In this document: piece after piece, positions 6,953-10,500 of the stretch | How the letters are laid out: every line of letters starts with the position of its first letter | Numbering within the stretch: position 1 is the first letter of the stretch | DNA from: an uncultured Candidatus Woesearchaeota archaeon | Lineage (GTDB): Archaea > Nanobdellota > Nanobdellia > Woesearchaeales > 21-14-0-10-32-9 | Assembly: GCA_903891505.1 (NCBI GenBank) | Contig: CAITEO010000012.1 | Location: 1-10,500, forward strand | DNA: 10,500 nt | Reading direction: 5' to 3' | The notes under the pieces: generated by a model | Databases searched by the model: none | Told to the model about the DNA's origin: nothing | The model's input: the letters and a program-made list of their open reading frames with translations, nothing else | Translations under genes and position numbers: made by a program

Positions 6953-7894
6953 TTGAAAATTTTTTTAGATAGTGCAAATGTCGAAGAAATACAAAAAGCA
7001 TATGATTGGGGTATTGTCGACGGAGTAACAACGAATCCTTCATTATTAAAATTAGCTGTTGAGAGTAGCAAAAGCAAAGTTGATCTAGAAATTCATATTC
7101 GAACAATTCTAAAAGCGGCGAAAGGAACTCCAGTTTCGATTGAAGTCACAGAAACAGAAGCAGATAAAATAGTAGAACAAGGAAAAAGATTATTCAAATT
7201 CTTTAACCACACAGCAAAAAATGTTGTCATAAAAGTTCCAATAAATACTGCGCTCGACGAGACGGGAGAGCAATTCGAAGGACTTAAAGCAATAAGATTG
7301 CTTGCAAAAGAAAAAATACCTGTGAATGCCACACTGATTGAAACGCCTGAGCAAGCGCTTCTTGCTGCAAAAGCAGGAGCGAAATATGTAAGTCCATTCG
7401 CTGGAAGAATAGATGATTATATACGTGATCAGAACAAAGTAAAATATTCAAAATTTGACTACTTTCCTGCAGAAGGAATTAAAGCGCTCATTAACAAAGA
7501 AAATAAAGAGTTTGAAATAAAATCAAGAAAATCATTGGATTTTCTGGATGCAGAACCACAAAAAGCAGAGTTTTTTGGGCCCCAAAAATCAGCAGATTTT
7601 GGTGGAAACGCAAAAGCGTTTTCTTCAGATGATAACGGAATTGTTTCTGGAATAGATCTTGTTGCAAAATGCGTCGAAATACTAAAAGTACACAAATATA
7701 ATAATGTTGAAGTTATTGCAGCATCGCTTAGAAATCCAAGACAAGTGAGAGAGGCTGCGCTTGTTGGCGCGCACATAGCTACAATACCATTTTCAGTAAT
7801 AAAAGAACTAACTATGCATCCTAAGACGTTTGAAGGAATGAAAAAATTCTCAGCTGACGCTTTAGCCGTGCCAGAGTTTGCAAATATGAAATAG
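6953..7894 (+). CDS. tal: Transaldolase (TalC/MipB type) with a long insertion
   Basis: Transfers a dihydroxyacetone unit between sugar phosphates, or acts as a fructose-6-phosphate aldolase; sequence alone does not separate the two. The TIM-barrel family signature is clear: MKIFLDSANVEEI with D6, VTTNPS at 25-30, NVVIKVP with the Schiff-base lysine K94, YVSPFAGRIDDY, and VIAASLRNPRQV near 254-265. The initiator is TTG, preceded by a strong GGGGGGAG site. At 313 aa it is far longer than the typical 215-220. The excess lies after the GRIDDY motif, with a non-conserved stretch at about 177-226 rich in Lys, Phe, Ala and Asp. The DNA of that stretch folds into successive stem-loops (separate entry). 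The insertion is in frame and the barrel motifs resume at GIVSGIDLV, so the enzyme is probably functional. With transketolase it completes the non-oxidative pentose phosphate branch. Confidence 0.93.
   Translation: MKIFLDSANVEEIQKAYDWGIVDGVTTNPSLLKLAVESSKSKVDLEIHIRTILKAAKGTPVSIEVTETEADKIVEQGKRLFKFFNHTAKNVVIKVPINTALDETGEQFEGLKAIRLLAKEKIPVNATLIETPEQALLAAKAGAKYVSPFAGRIDDYIRDQNKVKYSKFDYFPAEGIKALINKENKEFEIKSRKSLDFLDAEPQKAEFFGPQKSADFGGNAKAFSSDDNGIVSGIDLVAKCVEILKVHKYNNVEVIAASLRNPRQVREAALVGAHIATIPFSVIKELTMHPKTFEGMKKFSADALAVPEFANMK
7526..7621 (+). repeat. Cluster of four consecutive stem-loops within tal
   Basis: Four adjacent inverted repeats, found by eye: AGAAAATC/GATTTTCT with a 4-nt loop (7526-7545, perfect 8 bp); C-rich then A5 paired with T5-GGG (7557-7579, one mismatch); C4A5TC paired with GATTTTGGTGG around loop AGCA (7580-7605, 10 bp with single-base bulges); and AAACGC/GCGTTT with loop AAAA (7606-7621, perfect 6 bp). 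The middle two also pair with each other as a larger quasi-palindrome centred at 7579/7580. All lie in the non-conserved insertion (residues 192-223). Could be a small palindromic element or chance in AT-rich repeats. Confidence 0.55.
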
Positions 7895-7944
7895 TTTTGT
7901 TATGAAATAATAATAAGAAGATAAGAAAAGAGGAAGAGTAAACA

Positions 7945-9246
7945 ATGACGGATGGATTAGTTTTTGAAAACAAGAACAGTCTTGTTCGGGCAAGCGATTT
8001 TGAAAAAATAAAAAGAAAAATTTCTATTGAGATTACAAAAATAAAAGAATCATTATCAAAAAAAGAACAAGGCTATGTCGCGCTCAATTTACCAAATGAA
8101 AAGATTATTCTAGATACGGTTCAGGAGATTGTAAAGCAAAAACAAGCACTCGGCGTTTCTGCAATAATAGTTATCGGTATTGGCGGATCAATACTCGGAA
8201 CAGAGGCGATATATGTTGCAACACAAGGCAAATTGCACGATGAAACACACAATCTCAAAATGCTATTCGTAGATACTGTTGATACAGATACAGTCATTGA
8301 TACGTATAATATAATGGAGAGTCTTCTCAAGTCTGAAAAAAATGTCGTGCTGAATGTTATTTCAGAATCAGGAAGAACAACAGAAGCAATATCTAACTTC
8401 GAAATATTTCTTGATCTTTTGAAAAAACACAGAAAAGACTACCAGAAATACGTCGTTGTAACAACAAAGAAAGATTCAAAACTCTATTCTCTTGCGCTCA
8501 AAAACAAATTTGATACATTAATCGTTGGCGACGGCGTCGGGGGGAGATATTCAGTTTTATCTCCTGTTGGTTTATTTCCACTTGGGCTTGCAGGTGTCGA
8601 CATAAAAAGTCTTATGAAAGGCGCGAAGAACATGAATGAGCGTGCATTCAAAGAAATAACAAAGAGTCCATCCGCGCAGAGCGCAATAGATTTGTACTGC
8701 AATTATAGAGAAGGAAAATGCATTCATGACATATTTATTTTTAGCAGCGATCTTGAAGCACTCGGAAAATGGTATCGCCAGCTTCTCGCGGAAAGTTTAG
8801 GTAAAAAATATAATTTGAAAGGATACAAAGTGTGCGAAGGAATAACGCCGACAGTATCGATGGGGAGCACAGATTTGCATTCAATGGGACAACTTTACTT
8901 AGCAGGACAAACTAATAGATTCACAACATTCATAAAAGTTGAACCAAAAAGAAAAATACGCATTCCAAAAGAAAAAGAATACGACGAACTCGTAGAAGGA
9001 ATACAAGGAAAATATTTATCACAAATAATGGATGCAATCTTTCACGGAACAAGAATAGCATACATTAAAGGAAAACTACCATTCAACCAAATATCAATTC
9101 GAAAAAAAGAGTATGACTTAGGCGAGTACATGCAATATGAAATGATAAAAGTCGTAATCCTAGGACATCTACTTAGCGTCAATCCATTCGACCAACCAAA
9201 CGTCGAAGACTACAAACAAGAGACAAGAGAGATACTTAAGAGATAA
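7945..9246 (+). CDS. pgi: Glucose-6-phosphate isomerase
   Basis: Interconverts glucose-6-phosphate and fructose-6-phosphate in the cytoplasm, linking the glucokinase product to glycolysis and to the transaldolase and transketolase substrates. It belongs to the classical PGI (SIS-fold) superfamily, 433 aa, the compact form also seen in Methanocaldococcus-type archaea. Motifs: GIGGSILG at 78-85, the phosphate loop region SESGRTTE at 140-147, GGRYSVLSPVG from 199, WYRQLLAESLG with catalytic E283, TDLHSMGQL with H312, and VNPFDQPNVEDYK ending in catalytic K424. The phosphate loop differs from the usual SKSGTT or SKTFTT: Lys is replaced by Glu and an Arg appears three residues later. ATG 7945 follows GAGGAAG at 7930-7936, good spacing. 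Last gene of the probable operon, 50 nt after tal. Confidence 0.95.
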   Translation: MTDGLVFENKNSLVRASDFEKIKRKISIEITKIKESLSKKEQGYVALNLPNEKIILDTVQEIVKQKQALGVSAIIVIGIGGSILGTEAIYVATQGKLHDETHNLKMLFVDTVDTDTVIDTYNIMESLLKSEKNVVLNVISESGRTTEAISNFEIFLDLLKKHRKDYQKYVVVTTKKDSKLYSLALKNKFDTLIVGDGVGGRYSVLSPVGLFPLGLAGVDIKSLMKGAKNMNERAFKEITKSPSAQSAIDLYCNYREGKCIHDIFIFSSDLEALGKWYRQLLAESLGKKYNLKGYKVCEGITPTVSMGSTDLHSMGQLYLAGQTNRFTTFIKVEPKRKIRIPKEKEYDELVEGIQGKYLSQIMDAIFHGTRIAYIKGKLPFNQISIRKKEYDLGEYMQYEMIKVVILGHLLSVNPFDQPNVEDYKQETREILKR

Positions 9247-9248
9247 GA

Positions 9249-9273
9249 ATTAATGATTTTTAAATTTATTAAT
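9249..9273. terminator. AT-rich hairpin between convergent genes
   Basis: A 25-nt near-palindrome, ATTAAT at both ends with T-rich and A-rich inner arms, gives an 8-bp stem including one G-T pair, followed by one mismatch and a few inner pairs. It begins 3 nt after the pgi stop and covers the last codons of the opposing gene. It could act as a bidirectional terminator. Stability is low because it is almost all A-T. Confidence 0.3.
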
Positions 9274-9543
9274 AATGTCCTTTTCTGTTCCATAAAATTC
9301 AGGTTTGTGGCTTTCACGCTCAATTTTTTTAATGAGTTCATTTTCTTTTCCAGTCAAATGCTCTTCTTTTGCTGAGTTCTGTTCTACCTTCACAATCCTC
9401 GTCGCATCAATTGTAGAGTGAATCTTGAAAGAATGTCCGCAGTAAACGCAACTTTTGATTTTCTTTGTAACATCACCCTCTTTCACAAGCTTGGGGTCAG
9501 TTCTTTGATCTTTTCCGCATTTTGGACATCGAACGATAAGCAT
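9250..9543 (-). CDS. Small zinc-ribbon protein
   Basis: A 97-aa cytoplasmic protein. The N-terminal half is a zinc ribbon with two knuckles, CPKCG (C6, C9) and CVYCG (C32, C35), joined by a Lys-rich loop. The C-terminal half is highly charged (Lys/Glu) and probably helical. Such ribbons bind nucleic acid or protein partners, but the sequence does not tell which. I chose ATG 9543 rather than upstream in-frame codons at 9621 (ATG) or 9633 (TTG). The ribbon starts right after 9543, the upstream extension has no ribbon residues, and a TATA-like TTTTTATAG lies 27 nt before 9543, fitting a leaderless mRNA. It is convergent with pgi with a 3-nt gap, so it is not part of that operon. Confidence 0.75.
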   Translation of the reverse strand: MLIVRCPKCGKDQRTDPKLVKEGDVTKKIKSCVYCGHSFKIHSTIDATRIVKVEQNSAKEEHLTGKENELIKKIERESHKPEFYGTEKDIINKFKNH

Positions 9544-9565
9544 AAGAAAGCAAAAGCATAATAAA

Positions 9566-9574
9566 CTATAAAAA
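9566..9574 (-). promoter_or_regulatory. TATA box for the zinc-ribbon gene
   Basis: TTTTTATAG on the minus strand, centred 27 nt upstream of the ATG at 9543. The predicted transcription start coincides with the start codon, which supports the shorter gene model. Confidence 0.45.
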
Positions 9575-9681
9575 CTTTCTTCCTGGAAGTGACCAGTGCT
9601 GTTTTCAGAAATATTTTTCATTCTTTTAAACAATACAAAATTTTAGACCGATTCACATTCACTGGACAAATTCACGAGATA

Positions 9682-9690
9682 TTTATAAAT
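9682..9690 (+). promoter_or_regulatory. TATA box for the Bro-N gene
   Basis: TTTATAAAT is a strong box A centred 27 nt before the ATG at 9713. No Shine-Dalgarno precedes that ATG (the leader ends TTTCTGTTT), so a leaderless transcript is likely. Confidence 0.55.
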
Positions 9691-9712
9691 CTGTAAACAT
9701 TTCTTTCTGTTT

Positions 9713-10500
9713 ATGGCTAATGATTTGACATTGTTTGAGGATTATAAAATCAGAAGAATTTATGATGAAAAAACCAAGACTTGGTTCTTTTCAGTAGTTG
9801 ATATTATAGCCGCACTAATACAGCAGAGAGACTTTCAGACAGCAAGAAAATACTGGAATAAGCTCAAAGAACGTCTTAGATTAGAAGGAAATGAGTCGGT
9901 GACAAATTGTCACCAACTGAAACTACGCGCAGCAGATGGCAAGAATTACATGACCGACGTGGCTAATCCTGAAGTATTGTTGAGGTTAATACAATCAATT
10001 CCTTCTTCCAAAGCAGAGCCTATAAAATTATGGCTTGCTAAAGTTGGCTATGAAAGAATGAAAGAAATAGCAAATCCTGAATTATCATTGAATAGAGCGA
10101 GGGAGAACTGGCAAAAATATGGTCGAAGTGAAAAATGGATACAGCAAAGAATGATGGGCCAGGAAACGAGGAACAAACTCACAGATTACTGGAAAAATCA
10201 CGAAATCAAAAAAGATGAAGAATATGCTATATTGACGAACCTAATTCATCAGGAATGGACGGGGCTTAGTGTTAAAGAACACAAAGATCTAAAAAATCTG
10301 AAAGCACAAAACCTGAGAGATCATATGACTGAGGCTGAGATAATATTTACTGCACTTGCAGAGTTGTCCACAAGACAGATTGCGGAAACAACGAACGCGA
10401 CACGGATGCCTGAAAACGAAGTCGCTAGTAAAAAAGGGGGCAGTGTGGCGAAAAATGCAAGATTAGATTTGGAAAATCAAACAGGAAAGAAAATAATCAG
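9713..10500 (+). CDS. Bro-N domain (phage antirepressor-like) protein, 3' end cut off
   Basis: The frame is open to the window edge: 262 full codons, probably lacking only the last 10-20 residues. The N-terminal 110 residues are a Bro-N domain (RRIYDEKTKTWFFSVVDIIAAL, then VTNCHQLKL and DGKNYMTDVANPE). A conserved C-terminal part follows, with RLIQSIPSSKAEPIKLWLAKVGYERMKEI-type residues at about 91-120, WI..R at the middle, YAILTNLI, KNLKAQNLRDHMTEAE, and KKGGSVAKNARLDLE near the end. This combination is common in bacterial and archaeal chromosomal Bro-N proteins, often called antirepressor or DinD-like. Bro-N is a DNA-binding domain of viral origin; the role of these chromosomal copies is not settled. 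The gene has its own TATA box and no Shine-Dalgarno. It is a good candidate for a transferred or virus-derived gene, but no integrase or att site is visible here. Confidence 0.88.
   Translation, partial: MANDLTLFEDYKIRRIYDEKTKTWFFSVVDIIAALIQQRDFQTARKYWNKLKERLRLEGNESVTNCHQLKLRAADGKNYMTDVANPEVLLRLIQSIPSSKAEPIKLWLAKVGYERMKEIANPELSLNRARENWQKYGRSEKWIQQRMMGQETRNKLTDYWKNHEIKKDEEYAILTNLIHQEWTGLSVKEHKDLKNLKAQNLRDHMTEAEIIFTALAELSTRQIAETTNATRMPENEVASKKGGSVAKNARLDLENQTGKKII
9898..9914 (+). repeat. Perfect 17-bp palindrome within the Bro-N gene
   Basis: GGTGACAA-A-TTGTCACC has perfect 8-bp arms around one base. It covers codons for Val-Thr-Asn-Cys-His, a motif conserved in the family. It has the form of an operator for a dimeric regulator, but may simply reflect the codons of the conserved protein motif. 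Confidence 0.6.

Noticed and set aside
7459..7776. 105-aa minus-strand frame opposite the transaldolase insertion
   Set aside because: It resembles the plus-strand peptide only because the DNA is near-palindromic; there is no start signal or family match.
8543..8564. GGAGATA/TATCTCC inverted repeat with an 8-nt loop in pgi
   Set aside because: It lies in codons of the conserved GGRYSVLSP motif and is isolated; a 7-bp match is expected by chance at this scale.
9544..9633. 30-residue N-terminal extension of the zinc-ribbon protein
   Set aside because: No Shine-Dalgarno or well-placed TATA box serves the upstream starts, whereas a TATA box sits 27 nt before ATG 9543; the extension would also overlap that promoter.

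Overview
The window looks like chromosomal DNA of an AT-rich archaeon, most likely a fermentative, small-genome lineage of the DPANN type. This is inference. It rests on TATA-like boxes about 27 nt upstream of several start codons (leaderless transcripts), GGGG/GAGG Shine-Dalgarno sites before other genes, an archaeal-style split transketolase subunit, a TalC/MipB-type transaldolase and a small archaeal-looking zinc ribbon. No RNA gene is present to fix the taxonomy.

Layout. 1-99: promoter and leader. 100-3798 (+): single-chain pyruvate:ferredoxin oxidoreductase (nifJ type), complete with all cofactor residues. 3830-4561 (-): unrecognised 243-aa protein, convergent with nifJ. 4562-4787: divergent promoter region with a candidate operator. 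4788-9246 (+): probable four-gene sugar operon, in order transketolase C-terminal subunit, Glk-family glucokinase, transaldolase (true start a TTG at 6953) and glucose-6-phosphate isomerase, with gaps of 50-64 nt. 9250-9543 (-): zinc-ribbon protein, convergent with pgi. 9713 to the window end (+): Bro-N family (phage antirepressor-like) protein, cut by the window edge.

How the genes work together. Glucokinase and PGI make glucose-6-phosphate and fructose-6-phosphate. Transketolase and transaldolase form the non-oxidative pentose phosphate branch, linking hexose phosphate to ribose-5-phosphate for nucleotides and erythrose-4-phosphate for aromatic compounds. PFOR takes the pyruvate from lower glycolysis to acetyl-CoA, CO2 and reduced ferredoxin. 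The window is therefore a compact carbohydrate and fermentation block.

I found no defence island, CRISPR array or clearly new multi-gene system. The most unusual signals are: (i) a run of four consecutive stem-loops inside a non-conserved in-frame insertion of the transaldolase gene; (ii) low-complexity or charged insertions in four metabolic enzymes; (iii) a transketolase C-terminal subunit without its N-terminal partner; (iv) substitutions at substrate or phosphate-binding positions of glucokinase and PGI; (v) an inverted repeat just upstream of the operon's TATA box.
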